Source: Vibrio gelatinilyticus
GTDB lineage: Bacteria > Pseudomonadota > Gammaproteobacteria > Enterobacterales > Vibrionaceae
Direction of reading: 5' to 3'
Assembly: GCF_022836845.1 (NCBI RefSeq)
Contig: NZ_JAJNNZ010000004.1
Location: forward strand, 1-64,000
DNA length: 64,000 nt
The translations under genes were made by a program, and so were the position numbers. Every line of letters starts with the position of its first letter. Within the stretch, counting starts at the first letter, position 1. Shown one piece after another: positions 31,018 through 41,023 of the stretch. The notes beneath the pieces were generated by a model. That model was not told the origin of the DNA. It saw only the letters and a list, made by a program, of their open reading frames with translations, and searched no databases.

Positions 31018-31108
31018 CCTGCTTGTGACCCGATAGAGAGCCATTGCCCTGTCGATAATCAACTTCCCTCTTATAACCAGAGTCACTTAAACAGCAAGCC
31101 AGACTTAT

Positions 31109-31669
31109 TTAAATAAAGAGATAGGGGAATAGCTGCTTTCGTTCATCTTCAGATAAGGCACTAACGCGTTCTATATTAATGTCTGGAATGTCTTCAGGGT
31201 TTGGGTAGTGCTTGAGTACTTTTTCCATGCTAGCTTCACGGATCAAGTGAAACACAGGATAGGGTGAGCGGTTTGTTAGATTTTCATCATCTTCTGGCTC
31301 TGCTCCACCAAAACAGTAATTGGGGTGGAATGTGGCAACTTGATAGACCCCATCCCAATTGTTTTGCTTGATCAGGGCTTCAACCCAATCGATAAAAAAG
31401 TTGTAGTCCATAAAGTCGTGCAACATATTAGGCACGGCAACCAAGGTGGTTTCAAGATCAGCGGCATCTGTTTGATCAAGCAGCATCAACTCGCCCAAAA
31501 TGTCTTCTAAAAGCCCTTCTTCTTTGTTCGCTAGGCTGACAAATACTTTGATTTGGTTATTACGTTCAGGCTTGGCTGCAAAGGGGCACAGGTTCAGTCC
31601 AATGACGACATCTTTAAGCCACTGGCGTACCGTTTGTTCGATTTTCTGAGTTTCTTGACGAGATGACAT
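31109..31669 (-). CDS. DUF1415 family protein
   Basis: This protein of about 186 residues matches DUF1415. The N-terminus is EQTVRQWLKDVVIGLNLCPFAA (about residues 10 to 31), and the centre has DYNFFIDWVEALI and the conserved FHPNYCFGG (about 109 to 117). The NLCPFA and FHP motifs are the family marks. No function is established. The frame extends upstream to 31744, but ATG 31669 gives the family N-terminus. It overlaps nothing when that start is used and lies downstream of the MFS gene on the same strand. Confidence 0.82.
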   Translation of the reverse strand: MSSRQETQKIEQTVRQWLKDVVIGLNLCPFAAKPERNNQIKVFVSLANKEEGLLEDILGELMLLDQTDAADLETTLVAVPNMLHDFMDYNFFIDWVEALIKQNNWDGVYQVATFHPNYCFGGAEPEDDENLTNRSPYPVFHLIREASMEKVLKHYPNPEDIPDINIERVSALSEDERKQLFPYLFI

Positions 31670-31716
31670 CCAATAACAACTTCTAATAAAGGAAAAAAAG
31701 AGATAGTTATCCCATT

Positions 31717-32925
31717 TTAAATCATCTTTGCTTGTACTGCACACCTTTGATGCGACTGGTAGCGATTAAGTTTCCAACATAGAAAATACAGAAGTGCATA
31801 GAGAAGGCTAGCGCCATACACAACATAAGGCCATCGACCCAACTGCCAACAATACAGCAAAAAGAATCCGCCTAAGCTTCCGCCAACGTAGTAATGAACC
31901 AGATACAATGCTGTCGCCGTTGCTTTTGCATGAGTCACTTTTTGACTGACCCAGGCATAAGCAAGAGTGTGAGCGAAGAACGCACCAGCACTGATCAGCA
32001 AAAGTCCGAATATCATTGCAGGGATGGATTCGATGGCAGAAATCAACATCCCTAAAAAGCTGATCGTAATACCTGTAATCATGCCTGCGATAGGGGAGTA
32101 GTGTTTATTCCAAGTCCCACTAAACTTTGAACTAACGGTGCCAGCAAGGTAGCACAAAAAGATAAGCGCACTCAGTGATACCGGCAGATAGTGAGGCTGT
32201 GAAACCAGTCTAAATCCCATCACCGAGTATAGATTAACAAACAGCGCGAAATTCACCCCACCAATCAACATCGCACACCACACTATCGGATTATTGAGAT
32301 GGTGAATGAGCGCGCGATTATGATGGAAAAATAATCCAGATGTTGGGACGAAGTGGCGTTGTTTGGGCAACAGTAAAGTGACAAAAATACAGCCAGCGAA
32401 GGTCAGCACAGCAATGACGGCAACGGCGGTTTGCCAGCTGTAAAAATCGCTGATAACCCCACCCAGCACACGGCCAGTGATGCCACCCAAAGAATTTGCC
32501 GCGATATACCCGCCAATGGCCTGCATAAATGCTTTTTGGCTTAATTCTTCTACCATGTAAGCGACAGCAACCGCTGCAAACGCCGCTAGTGCGATGCCCA
32601 TTAGACCCCTTAGTAAGATGAGCGTCCATAACTCATCGCTAACCAACATCACGGTGCCAATGATCGGCATTGCCCACAAACCAATGAGTATTACCGTGCG
32701 ACGCCCTAATGTTTCAGAGGTGATTGCCCATGGCACCAGAAAGACAGAAAGCGCCAAGGTCGAAATAGCGAATAGCCAATTAATTTGGGTTTCCGATACC
32801 GAGAAGTGATTGGCCATCTGCGGCAGAATGGGTTGGAAAACATAGAGATTGCAAAAGACCAGAAAAGACCCCAAGGCCAGTGACCACGTCACTTTTTGGT
32901 ACTGAATGCTATTAAATTCAATCAT
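31717..32925 (-). CDS. MFS transporter (YnfM-like)
   Basis: This major facilitator protein is about 402 residues from ATG 32925, where AGGAG lies eight bases upstream. It has twelve hydrophobic segments, with ETLGRRTVILIG in the loop between helices 2 and 3. The opening VFQPILPQMANHFSVSETQINWLFAISTLAL resembles E. coli YnfM and related drug exporters. The divergent LysR gene at 33017 parallels the ynfL/ynfM arrangement. The substrate is unknown. Confidence 0.85.
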   Translation of the reverse strand: MIEFNSIQYQKVTWSLALGSFLVFCNLYVFQPILPQMANHFSVSETQINWLFAISTLALSVFLVPWAITSETLGRRTVILIGLWAMPIIGTVMLVSDELWTLILLRGLMGIALAAFAAVAVAYMVEELSQKAFMQAIGGYIAANSLGGITGRVLGGVISDFYSWQTAVAVIAVLTFAGCIFVTLLLPKQRHFVPTSGLFFHHNRALIHHLNNPIVWCAMLIGGVNFALFVNLYSVMGFRLVSQPHYLPVSLSALIFLCYLAGTVSSKFSGTWNKHYSPIAGMITGITISFLGMLISAIESIPAMIFGLLLISAGAFFAHTLAYAWVSQKVTHAKATATALYLVHYYVGGSLGGFFLLYCWQLGRWPYVVYGASLLYALLYFLCWKLNRYQSHQRCAVQAKMI

Positions 32926-33016
32926 GGCGTTTTCTCCTGGTGATGTGATCAAATTATCAGCAAGTCGTGAATTAATAAAATATATTAAATCAATCATCCC
33001 CATATAATTTTTATAT

Positions 33017-33898
33017 ATGAATATTCGCCAGCTTAATCATTTTGTTGCCGTCGTCGAAGAGAAAAGTGTCACGCAAGCGGCAAAGCGTCTTAATATCGCT
33101 CAGCCAGCACTGAGTATTTCAATTCGAAAGTTTGAAGAACAGCTGGGTTTAGCGCTGTTCCAACGAATAGATCGGCAAATGATGCTTACCCAGGAAGGAA
33201 AAACTTTACTGCCTCATGCTCAGAAAATACTGAGGCAAGTGGATGATGCCAAACTCGCGATGAATGAGTTAAAAGGCTTAATGAAAGGCGAAGTGCGGCT
33301 AGGAACACCCAGCATGATGGGATCGTATTATTTTCCGGAAATCGTGATGGCGTTTAAGTCTTGTTTTCCCAATCTTAAAATGACCGTTGTCGAGGCGGGC
33401 ACTCAAGATATCCGCGCTATGATAATGGCGGGCGAGATAGACCTTGGCGTGATTCGCAATACCGATGTGCCGAAGGAGCTCGAAGTTGACCCTCTTTTAC
33501 GCTCGCAAATGGTCGCGGTGGTTGGCGCTCAGCACGACTATGCCAGTAAAAAAGCGTTGAGCTTTGACGATTTCTTTTCGCAAGAACTGGTGATGTTTAA
33601 GCCAGGTTACTTTCACCGAGATTTTATCGATGAGGTATGCAAGGTGGGTGGTTACCAAGCTTCATTTTCTTTTGAAACCAATTTGTTGCCCATGATACTG
33701 AGCATTGTAAAGCGTGAATTTGCAATTACCGCATTGCTTGAATTGGTTAACGATAATGAATCGGATTTGGTCGGAGTTCCGTTTGAACCACCCGTCTACG
33801 TCGACTTGGCTTTGGCATGGCGCAAGGATGGGTACCTGTCGCAAGCCGACAAAACGTTTATCGACTTCGTAAAGCAGTATTCAGCAAGGGAAAATTAG
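33017..33898 (+). CDS. LysR-family transcriptional regulator (YnfL-like)
   Basis: This 293-residue regulator has the N-terminus NIRQLNHFVAVVEEKSVTQAAKRLNIAQPALSISIRKFEEQLG (about residues 2 to 44), the LysR helix-turn-helix. The effector domain has LRLGTPSMMGSYYFPEIV-like strands. It is divergent from the MFS exporter gene across about 90 bp of AT-rich DNA, so regulation of that exporter is inferred. It is convergent with the glutaredoxin gene. Confidence 0.87.
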   Translation: MNIRQLNHFVAVVEEKSVTQAAKRLNIAQPALSISIRKFEEQLGLALFQRIDRQMMLTQEGKTLLPHAQKILRQVDDAKLAMNELKGLMKGEVRLGTPSMMGSYYFPEIVMAFKSCFPNLKMTVVEAGTQDIRAMIMAGEIDLGVIRNTDVPKELEVDPLLRSQMVAVVGAQHDYASKKALSFDDFFSQELVMFKPGYFHRDFIDEVCKVGGYQASFSFETNLLPMILSIVKREFAITALLELVNDNESDLVGVPFEPPVYVDLALAWRKDGYLSQADKTFIDFVKQYSAREN

Positions 33899-33905
33899 AA
33901 CGACA

Positions 33906-34133
33906 TTAGGCTTTGTAGATTTTCTCGAAATTTTTCGGGTTCCAGCCAATCATCACTCGATCGCCAATTTTCAGTACAGGCACGCTGCGTGCGCCTAGTG
34001 CATCAAGCTCTTTGCGGCCACGTTGCATTTTCGCGTTGCACAGACGATATGGGATTTTTTTCTCTTCAAGGAAGCGTTGAGCATCCTTACAGTGCGGGCA
34101 TTTATCTTTTACATACAGCACAACACGTTTCAT
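33906..34133 (-). CDS. Glutaredoxin-like protein
   Basis: This 75-residue thioredoxin-fold protein has the CPHC dithiol motif (CPHCKDAQRFL, residues about 13 to 23), the cis-proline ARSVPVLKIGD and a short C-terminal helix. It probably reduces disulphides or mixed disulphides in the cytoplasm. Its size matches mini-glutaredoxins (NrdH or YruB type). The CPHC rather than CPYC active site is less common. The gene stands alone and is convergent with the LysR gene. Confidence 0.85.
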   Translation of the reverse strand: MKRVVLYVKDKCPHCKDAQRFLEEKKIPYRLCNAKMQRGRKELDALGARSVPVLKIGDRVMIGWNPKNFEKIYKA

Positions 34134-34301
34134 TTTGAGTAACCCTAACTATTGACCAATTTTCTGGGGCTCAGATACTAGCAAATAGCAGCCCTTTTTG
34201 GCGAGCACAATTGGTAACAGACAAGGTAAAATTCGAGACTTAGTGGGTAATTTCCGCTAGACTTTGCGCCTTTCGTTTTTGTCACAGTGCGGTTAACAAC
34301 A

Positions 34302-34814
34302 ATGAATTCTCCCCAAGATGTGCTTCGCTATATCAATGGCTATCCTAATAATCTTGTCCAACAAGTTGCTGAGCTTATTGAAAAAGATCGTTTTAAGCCC
34401 TGGTTTGACAAGCGCTATAGTGAACGCCACCAAATCAAGAGCGAGAAGGCGTTATTTGAATATACGATAGCGATCAAAAACCGTTACATGAAGAAAACTG
34501 CGCCGATTTCTAAAGTGTTGTGGGACAGTAAAATCCACCTCATCAATAATGCATTGGGTTTGCACACTTATGTTTCTAGAGTGCACGGTGGCAAGCTAAA
34601 ATCTAAGAATGAAATACGCATTGCAAGCACCTTTAAAGACGCTCCAGAACCTTTGCTAAGAATGCTGGTTGTACACGAATTGGCGCATATTAAAGAAAAA
34701 GAGCACGATAAGGCTTTTTATCAACTGTGTTGCCATATGGAGCCTGACTATCACCAACTTGAGTTTGATGCTCGATTATTTATGATTTACAAAGAGTTAA
34801 ACCATGGCCAATAG
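34302..34814 (+). CDS. YgjP-like zinc metallopeptidase
   Basis: This 170-residue protein has the zinc motif [18 protein letters not shown] (HExxH with a third His, about residues 122 to 139). It belongs to the YgjP/DUF45 (WLM-related) group. The substrate is unknown. The frame opens at GTG 34287, but ATG 34302 is the simpler start. Its end overlaps the start of rlmF by 11 bp, so the two genes are probably co-translated. Confidence 0.83.
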   Translation: MNSPQDVLRYINGYPNNLVQQVAELIEKDRFKPWFDKRYSERHQIKSEKALFEYTIAIKNRYMKKTAPISKVLWDSKIHLINNALGLHTYVSRVHGGKLKSKNEIRIASTFKDAPEPLLRMLVVHELAHIKEKEHDKAFYQLCCHMEPDYHQLEFDARLFMIYKELNHGQ

Positions 34815-35871
34815 AGCAAACACCAACAACGGGAAATTACGTCAGGCTTCGGCGCAGAAACGTGCCAGCTCGAAGCCTGCGGCAAAGTCTAATAGTCAGG
34901 TCGTAAAACGCTCGGCAGAAGGGCTTCATAAGCGCAACAAGCACAAAGGCCAGTATGACTTTGATAAGTTGGTAGTAGCGCTGCCAGAATTATCCCAATA
35001 TGTCACTAAAAACCCACGTGGCGATAAGACGATTTCGTTCGACAACCCCAAGGCGGTGACTTTGCTAAACCAGGCTCTGCTAAAAGCCCATTATGGCATT
35101 GAAAATTGGCAGATCCCGGAGGGCTTTTTATGCCCACCGATCCCGGGGCGTGCTGACTATATACACCGAATTGCCGATCTAGTGAGTCGCGATCTCGAGC
35201 TTAAAGTCGATCAGAGTGTCAGAGCACTCGATATTGGTGTGGGGGCGAACTGCATTTATCCCATTATCGGCGCTACTGAGTACGATTGGAGCTGCGTTGG
35301 CAGTGATGTTGACCCGATTTCAATTAAGGCTGCTCAGTGGATTGCTGATAACAACGCACGCCTAAAAGATAAGATTGAATTGCGTTTGCAGGGCAATGCG
35401 AATCAAATCTTCAAAGGCATAATCGGTGATGATGAGGTCTTTACCGTTACGACCTGCAACCCTCCATTTCACAAATCGCTTGCAGATGCACAGCAAGGTA
35501 CACAGCGAAAACAGAAAAACTTAAACATCAATCGCTCCAAGCGAGGTGTGAAACTGGCAATTGGCGCCAAAGGGCTGAATTTTGGTGGTCAGAAGGCCGA
35601 GTTGTGGTGTCCTGGTGGCGAAGAAGCCTTTGTGTTAAACATGGCCAATGAAAGTCAGGGGCTGGCAAGCAATGTGGTTTGGTTTAGTACGCTGATTTCT
35701 AAAAAAGAGAATATTCGACCGTTAAGAAAGCGACTTGAAAAAATAGGCGCGGTTGACATCGTCATTCAAGAGATGGCGCAAGGTCAAAAAAAGAGCCGTT
35801 TCGTTGCTTGGTCCTTTCACGATAAGCTTGCGCGTTGTGAGTTGGCTAAGAAGGTCGCGGTGTTTTCTTAA
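34804..35871 (+). CDS. rlmF: 23S rRNA (adenine(1618)-N6)-methyltransferase RlmF
   Basis: This 355-residue SAM-dependent methyltransferase matches RlmF (YbiN). A basic N-terminal tail is followed by [14 protein letters not shown], the SAM-binding [16 protein letters not shown] and the catalytic [12 protein letters not shown] (NPPF), as expected for N6-adenine enzymes. It methylates A1618 of 23S rRNA. It overlaps the upstream peptidase gene by 11 bp, and its 3' end overlaps the convergent TPR lipoprotein gene by 26 bp. Confidence 0.92.
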   Translation: MANRANTNNGKLRQASAQKRASSKPAAKSNSQVVKRSAEGLHKRNKHKGQYDFDKLVVALPELSQYVTKNPRGDKTISFDNPKAVTLLNQALLKAHYGIENWQIPEGFLCPPIPGRADYIHRIADLVSRDLELKVDQSVRALDIGVGANCIYPIIGATEYDWSCVGSDVDPISIKAAQWIADNNARLKDKIELRLQGNANQIFKGIIGDDEVFTVTTCNPPFHKSLADAQQGTQRKQKNLNINRSKRGVKLAIGAKGLNFGGQKAELWCPGGEEAFVLNMANESQGLASNVVWFSTLISKKENIRPLRKRLEKIGAVDIVIQEMAQGQKKSRFVAWSFHDKLARCELAKKVAVFS

Positions 35872-36565
35872 GTAAGTCGCGATATTTCTTTTCTAGAGTT
35901 TGGTTTCCTGTTTTTTTCTCTATATCAACGGCTAGCACCAAGCTCGAATAGGTGTAGCCGTAGCGCTGGTGAAATTGCATTAAGCGGACTCTTGCTTGTG
36001 TGTAGTGTTGTTGCTGAATTTCTATAGCAGCTAACTGCAATGTAGATTTTGGCCTCATTGGTTGGTGCGCTATGGCCTTTTCAAAGTAGTGTTGCGCCTT
36101 GTCGATGTTTTTGTTTTTAAGTGCGCAGAATCCAGCGTTTTCGTAACTGGCAGACACAAGGTAGTAGTAAGGTTGATTTATGGCTAGGGTAAACAACTGT
36201 TCTGCTTTTTCGTAGTCTCCCTGTTTGCACAGAAAGGTGCCGTAGTTATTCAAGACATTTCCGTTTTTTGGGTTGTCGCGAAGTGCTTTATCGTAATGAT
36301 TAGCGGCTTTTGAGCTGTCGCCCACTTTCTCATAGTAATAAGCCATAGAGAGTTGTGAACGGTAATAATCGGGCGCATGTATCAGGGCTTTTTCAAAGTT
36401 TTGACGGGCTTTGATAAACTGTTGCTGCTGTAAGTAACCAACCCCAAGCTTGATTCTCGCTTCCGCCATGGTGACTGGGTCTTTGCTAAGGCTTTTATCT
36501 GGTTGATATACGCTAGTACAGGCGGGTAATAACGCGATCCAAAACAATGCCTTCACTATTCTCAT
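35846..36565 (-). CDS. TPR lipoprotein, PilW/PilF-like
   Basis: This protein is about 239 residues from ATG 36565, with AGGATGAG just upstream. It has a lipoprotein signal ([11 protein letters not shown]) and then TPR units: [48 protein letters not shown] and [24 protein letters not shown]. The layout is that of PilW/PilF, outer-membrane lipoproteins that stabilise type IV pilus secretins. The usual neighbours of pilW (rlmN, hisS) are absent, so this may be a paralogue. It is convergent with rlmF and overlaps it by 26 bp. Confidence 0.78.
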   Translation of the reverse strand: MRIVKALFWIALLPACTSVYQPDKSLSKDPVTMAEARIKLGVGYLQQQQFIKARQNFEKALIHAPDYYRSQLSMAYYYEKVGDSSKAANHYDKALRDNPKNGNVLNNYGTFLCKQGDYEKAEQLFTLAINQPYYYLVSASYENAGFCALKNKNIDKAQHYFEKAIAHQPMRPKSTLQLAAIEIQQQHYTQARVRLMQFHQRYGYTYSSLVLAVDIEKKTGNQTLEKKYRDLLKKTPRPS

Positions 36566-36821
36566 GTATCTCATCCTAAAATCCGTGCATGACGTTATGA
36601 TAATTTTGTCTGGGAACGATGGTAGCCAATGCGTTAAGTGATGCGAGTCAACGCTCATAAAAGGCGTGTGGGAATGGCGTTAAAAATGAGCGGTTGATTC
36701 CTTTTGTTGAATATTGCTGGTTATAGTTCACGCATTTAAATTAGAACAATGACTCAAATCTATATAACTGTTCTCCTATGCGATAAAGTAGATGAGGATT
36801 CGTTAACAACTGCTGAAGAAC

Positions 36822-38510
36822 ATGCAAGAAAACATCAAAAATACAACTAAACCCTGGCTAAATACCTACCCAGAAGATGTACCGGAATTTGTGGATGTGG
36901 ACCAATACCAAAACATCAATGAGATGTTTCGTGACACATTTGAAAAGTACGCTGACAAAACGGCTTTCGTAAACATGGGGCACTCTTTATCTTTTGCCGA
37001 GCTAAAAGAGAAAAGCGACGCGTTTGCGGCTTATTTGCAGTGCGAGCTGAAGGCTAAAAAGGGCGATCGCATTGCCTTGATGATGCCAAACTTACTGCAA
37101 TATCCCATTACCATTCTTGGTGCGCTTAAAGCGGGCTTAGTTGTGGTGAACGTGAACCCGCTTTACACGCCACGTGAACTTCAGCATCAATTGCGCGATT
37201 CTGGCGCGACTATCATCGTCGCGGTGACTAACTTTGGTAACAACCTCCAGCAGGTGATCGACAAAACAAGCTTGCAGCACGTTATATTAACCAGTATTGG
37301 CGATGAGTTAGCGGCGCACAAACGTACTTTGGTTAACTTTGTCGTAAAGTACGTCAAAAAGATGGTGCCTAAGTATCACTTGCCTGGGGCTATTTCGCTG
37401 CGCAGAGCGTTGACTGATGGCAAGCGCATGACCTTGTCGCCGCCTGTGATTGAGCGCGAAGACATTGCGTACCTGCAATACACTGGTGGAACAACTGGGT
37501 TGGCGAAGGGAGCGATGCTGACTCATCGAAATATTATTGCCAATGTTCTTCAAGTGTTTGGGCATTTCGGTCCTCGAATGTTGAAAGACAAAGAATACGC
37601 AGTGACGCCATTACCGCTGTACCATATTTTTGCCAATTCAGTGAGCATGATGTTGATCATGTACACCGGCGGCACCAACTTGTTGATCACTAACCCAAGG
37701 GATCTGGATACCTTTGTTAATGACCTGAGCAAGTACCCATTTACCATGATGTTTGGTCTCAATACCTTGTTTGCGGCCCTGAATAACAACGCCAAGTTTA
37801 GAGAGCTCGATTTTTCTCATGCCGAGTTTACCATCGCGGGTGGCATGGCCACACAAAAGCACATTGCAGACCAATGGCAAGAGATTACCGGCATGCCTAT
37901 TATTGAAGGCTATGGGTTAACAGAGTGCTCGCCAGTAGTGGCTGGTGGTATCCATACGCAGCAATCTTATGTGTCGTCTATTGGTGTACCACTTCCTAGT
38001 ACAGAGCTTCGAATCGTCGATGAAAATGGTGAACCACTGGGTGTGGGTGAAATCGGTGAAATTCAAATTCGTGGCGATCAGGTAATGAAAGGCTACTGGA
38101 AACAAGATGCGGAAAGCCGTGCGATTCTCACCCAGGATGGCTGGCTACACTCTGGCGATATCGGCCGAATGGATGAGCATGGCGTCTTCAAAATCGAAGA
38201 CCGCAAGAAAGACATGATTTTGGTTTCGGGCTTTAACGTGTTCCCTACGGAAATCGAAGAAGTGGCGACACTTCATCCTAAAATTGTAGAGGCAGCGGCC
38301 ATCGGTGTACCAGACGACGTTGCAGGCGAAAGAGTTAAGCTGGTGGTTGTTGCAAAAGAGCCGCTAAGTTCTGCCGAGGTCAAGAAGCACTGCCGTCATC
38401 ATTTAACAGGGTATAAAGTGCCAACCGTCATTGAGTTTAGGGATGAGCTGCCTAAAACCAATGTAGGGAAAATTTTGCGTCGAGCTTTGCGTGAGCAAGA
38501 ACCTTCGTAG
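36822..38510 (+). CDS. fadD: Long-chain fatty acid-CoA ligase FadD
   Basis: This 562-residue acyl-CoA synthetase has the AMP-binding P-loop YTGGTTGLAKGAMLTH (about residues 223 to 238), the adenylate motif EGYGLTECSPV (about 364 to 374) and the FACS signature DGWLHSGDIGRMDEHG. The length and sequence style match FadD. It activates long-chain fatty acids at the inner membrane for beta-oxidation. It is a single gene followed by a terminator at 38554. Upstream DNA is AT-rich, but I could not fix a FadR site. Confidence 0.93.
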   Translation: MQENIKNTTKPWLNTYPEDVPEFVDVDQYQNINEMFRDTFEKYADKTAFVNMGHSLSFAELKEKSDAFAAYLQCELKAKKGDRIALMMPNLLQYPITILGALKAGLVVVNVNPLYTPRELQHQLRDSGATIIVAVTNFGNNLQQVIDKTSLQHVILTSIGDELAAHKRTLVNFVVKYVKKMVPKYHLPGAISLRRALTDGKRMTLSPPVIEREDIAYLQYTGGTTGLAKGAMLTHRNIIANVLQVFGHFGPRMLKDKEYAVTPLPLYHIFANSVSMMLIMYTGGTNLLITNPRDLDTFVNDLSKYPFTMMFGLNTLFAALNNNAKFRELDFSHAEFTIAGGMATQKHIADQWQEITGMPIIEGYGLTECSPVVAGGIHTQQSYVSSIGVPLPSTELRIVDENGEPLGVGEIGEIQIRGDQVMKGYWKQDAESRAILTQDGWLHSGDIGRMDEHGVFKIEDRKKDMILVSGFNVFPTEIEEVATLHPKIVEAAAIGVPDDVAGERVKLVVVAKEPLSSAEVKKHCRHHLTGYKVPTVIEFRDELPKTNVGKILRRALREQEPS

Positions 38511-38553
38511 CGTCACGATATTTAAGCCATAACTTGGCGGTTTTGGAAACTCT

Positions 38554-38576
38554 AAGCCACACTCTATGTGTGGCTT
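38554..38576 (+). terminator. Terminator after fadD
   Basis: AAGCCACAC/GTGTGGCTT stem with loop TCTAT, followed by TTATTT. Confidence 0.75.
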
Positions 38577-38607
38577 TTATTTACCTAATTATAAAGGAGT
38601 CGCTGTT

Positions 38608-38859
38608 ATGAAAAATGAACTAGACCCTGGCAAAGTACTGCAGGCATACGACAACATTATGGCGCACGGTACACCAACAGAGCATGGCAAAATCTATGAG
38701 GGGGTTGAGGCTTTCTCTGATTATGATGGCTACAACGTCTACATGAGAGGTAATGGTGTAGAGCTCAAAGTGGGGTTCCATAATACTTACCATTTAGAGT
38801 ATGACCAAGAGCACCTAAGAGACAGCTTTCTGAAAAAAGTCGCTTTCTTAGCGAAATAA
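38608..38859 (+). CDS. Small DUF3081-like protein
   Basis: This 83-residue protein is read from ATG 38608, preceded by AAGGAG at 38594 to 38599. The segments KNELDPGKVLQAYDNIMAHG, GVEAFSDYDGYNVYMRGNGVELKVGFHN and YHLEYD match my memory of DUF3081 proteins of gammaproteobacteria. No function is known. The open frame extends to 38566 across the fadD terminator, which the ribosome-binding site argues against. Confidence 0.72.
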   Translation: MKNELDPGKVLQAYDNIMAHGTPTEHGKIYEGVEAFSDYDGYNVYMRGNGVELKVGFHNTYHLEYDQEHLRDSFLKKVAFLAK

Positions 38860-38944
38860 CCAGTCAGAAAATCGCGTGTTAGCGAGATAGCTTCCTGGAG
38901 CGGCGAGAAGTTGATAGTGGAAGGGTGGTTTCCAGTTGCAAAGC

Positions 38945-38961
38945 GCCCTATTAAATAGGGC
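38945..38961 (-). terminator. Hairpin downstream of metA
   Basis: GCCCTAT/ATAGGGC with a 3-base loop. On the minus strand it is followed by GCTTTG. This is a weak terminator for metA. Confidence 0.4.
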
Positions 38962-38988
38962 ACTTGAGTTCGAATTGTTCTAATTCGT

Positions 38989-39930
38989 TTAGTCGTCTTT
39001 AGTGAAGTTTTCTTCGCTGAAGTGTTCCAAATCGTACGGCGTTTGTTGATAAACACAGTAGTTCAGCCAGTTTGAGAAAAGGAGGTGGCCATGGCTTCTC
39101 CAGCTTGCAACAGGTTGATTGTCCGGGTTGTCGTTAGGGTAGTAATTAATCGGGATTGCTGGCTCCATGCCTTCTCCTAGATCTCTTACGTATTCACTAT
39201 GAAGCGTTAGTGCATCGTACTCTGGATGACCCGTGACAAAAACATTTCGCTTGTCTTTGGTGCTTGCCAGATAAACGCCTGCCATGTCCGATGTTGCAAG
39301 AATATCGAGATCTGTGTGCTCTTGTAAAAACTCTGGTGAAAAATCAGCATAGCGAGAATGAGGCGCCCAAAAAGAGTCGTCAAACCCACGTAAAATAGGG
39401 TGATATGGTTGGTGAATCGAGTGTTGATAGACACCGGATAGCTTTTCTTTTCGAGTACGCTTAGGCAAATCAAACAGTAATTTCAATCCAGCTTGTGCTG
39501 CCCAGCACACATACAGAGTAGAGGTGACGTGTTTACTTGCCCAGTTCATAATGGTTTGTAGGTGATCCCAATAAATCACGTCTTCAAATTGAACTAGGCC
39601 AAGCGGAGCGCCTGTGATGATGAGCCCATCAAAATTGCGCTTTTTCACCATATCAAATTGGCGATAAAAATTATCCAAATGCTCTGTTGGCGTGTTTTTA
39701 CTCGGTCGATCATCAATACGCAGTAGTTCTACGTCGATCTGCAGGGGGCTGTTGGACAGGAGCCTGAGAAACTGCGTTTCAGTTTCAATTTTTTTAGGCA
39801 TCAGATTAAGAATAAGAACCTTGAGCGGTCTGATCTCCTGAGTGGACGCACGAGATTCAGGCATCACGAAAATGTTTTCTTCTCTCAATACATCGGATGC
39901 AGGTAATTGATCTGGGATTTTGATTGGCAC
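38989..39930 (-). CDS. metA: Homoserine O-succinyltransferase MetA
   Basis: This 313-residue MetA starts [22 protein letters not shown], the family N-terminus. The acyl-accepting cysteine lies in [12 protein letters not shown] and the catalytic histidine in [17 protein letters not shown]. It transfers a succinyl (or in some species acetyl) group to homoserine in methionine synthesis. Three tandem met boxes upstream indicate repression by MetJ with S-adenosylmethionine. It stands alone, with the divergent P-loop protein gene at 40178. Confidence 0.94.
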   Translation of the reverse strand: MPIKIPDQLPASDVLREENIFVMPESRASTQEIRPLKVLILNLMPKKIETETQFLRLLSNSPLQIDVELLRIDDRPSKNTPTEHLDNFYRQFDMVKKRNFDGLIITGAPLGLVQFEDVIYWDHLQTIMNWASKHVTSTLYVCWAAQAGLKLLFDLPKRTRKEKLSGVYQHSIHQPYHPILRGFDDSFWAPHSRYADFSPEFLQEHTDLDILATSDMAGVYLASTKDKRNVFVTGHPEYDALTLHSEYVRDLGEGMEPAIPINYYPNDNPDNQPVASWRSHGHLLFSNWLNYCVYQQTPYDLEHFSEENFTKDD

Positions 39931-39957
39931 GGCTTACTCCCTAAGCGTATTCAAACT

Positions 39958-39981
39958 CGTCATCTGGACGTCTATACATCC
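39958..39981 (-). promoter_or_regulatory. MetJ operator (three tandem met boxes)
   Basis: Read toward metA, the sequence is GGATGTAT, AGACGTCC, AGATGACG: three contiguous 8-mers close to the met box AGACGTCT. They lie about 28 bp before the metA start. Confidence 0.75.
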
Positions 39982-40177
39982 AAACTTAACTGAATCAGCT
40001 TCGTTTGTCGATAGTCAAATGACTTGGTCGGCGCTGTTTCTTTATTTAACCGCCAAAAGTCATCGAGTCGTATTGAGGATAATTAAGTGGCTAAATGTAA
40101 TTATTGCATAGATGAATGAATACGCCGTGAAGCTTAAGGTATAATGCGCTTACAGAGAAAGTGAAGGAACCAATCAA

Positions 40178-40546
40178 TTGAAGTTAACGCTTATACGCGG
40201 ACTGCCGGGATCGGGAAAGTCGACTCTTGCCAAAACATTGTCAGCTCACCACGTTGAAGCTGATATGTATTTTGTCCATGAAAATGGTGACTATATCTTT
40301 GATGTTTCTCAATTAGAACAGGCGCACCGCTGGTGCCAGCAGCGTACCGAACAATGGCTTTCTTTGGGCGAAGATGTCGTTGTCGCCAATACCTTTGTGC
40401 GACGTTGGGAAATGAAAGCCTATCAAAGGATTGCCCAGCGCTTTGGTGCAGAGCTAAAAGTGATAACGTGTAAAGGGGAATATCAAAATATTCATGGTGT
40501 TAGCCCAGAAGTTATTGCGAGAATGCGCCGGAGGTGGCAGGAATAG
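40178..40546 (+). CDS. P-loop NTPase (AAA/zeta-toxin-like kinase fold)
   Basis: This 122-residue protein has Walker A RGLPGSGKSTLAKTL (about residues 7 to 21). A short core with EDVVVANTFVRRWEMKAY and the end VSPEVIARMRRRWQE resemble the small ATP-binding proteins related to polynucleotide kinase and NEDD4BP2. The substrate is unknown. A TTG start at 40178 is preceded by AAGGA at good distance, and no ATG fits. It probably acts alone. Confidence 0.72.
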   Translation: MKLTLIRGLPGSGKSTLAKTLSAHHVEADMYFVHENGDYIFDVSQLEQAHRWCQQRTEQWLSLGEDVVVANTFVRRWEMKAYQRIAQRFGAELKVITCKGEYQNIHGVSPEVIARMRRRWQE

Positions 40547-40585
40547 GGTATACTTAAAACAGTTTGATTAACGACAGATAGTAAT

Positions 40586-41023
40586 ATGGCAAAACGTTCT
40601 CCCATCGTCGAAATGAGCTCTTATGGTATCTACACCACGTGGGACTCTCGCTCAAAAGATTTACCCAAGATACAGGACTTCACCACTCAAGTCCCTGCCG
40701 ACATTGATATTGAGTTTGGGTTTATCGTCAATATTAAAAAGGCAAAAGGTGAGACGATCCGCTACTGTATAGAGCATCCCGGAGTGTTGAGTAAAAAAGG
40801 CCAACCCCTTGCACCGTTTGAAGGTGAAGAACATGTTGGTAGTAATGATTGGGACTTTTACTTAGGTGATACGATTCAACTGCTTTGCCCGACTAATGGA
40901 TTAGACAGTAATATGGGGGATTGGCGCATGTTCATTGAATTACAGGGAAAAGTGATTGCTGAGAAAACATTCAAAGTCGTTGCAAGGGATGAAGGGCAGT
41001 TTTGGAAACGTCGCGGTTTTTAA
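40586..41023 (+). CDS. DUF3859 family protein
   Basis: This 145-residue protein matches DUF3859: VEMSSYGIYTTWDSRSKDLPKI (about residues 8 to 29), IEFGFIVNIKKAKG and WDFYLGDTIQLLCPTNG. The family fold is beta-rich and of unknown function. Its 3' end overlaps the next gene by 22 bp, so the pair is probably one transcript. Confidence 0.78.
   Translation: MAKRSPIVEMSSYGIYTTWDSRSKDLPKIQDFTTQVPADIDIEFGFIVNIKKAKGETIRYCIEHPGVLSKKGQPLAPFEGEEHVGSNDWDFYLGDTIQLLCPTNGLDSNMGDWRMFIELQGKVIAEKTFKVVARDEGQFWKRRGF

Noticed and set aside
39931-40177. SAM riboswitch upstream of metA
   Set aside because: No riboswitch-like fold is seen, and three tandem met boxes explain control by MetJ.
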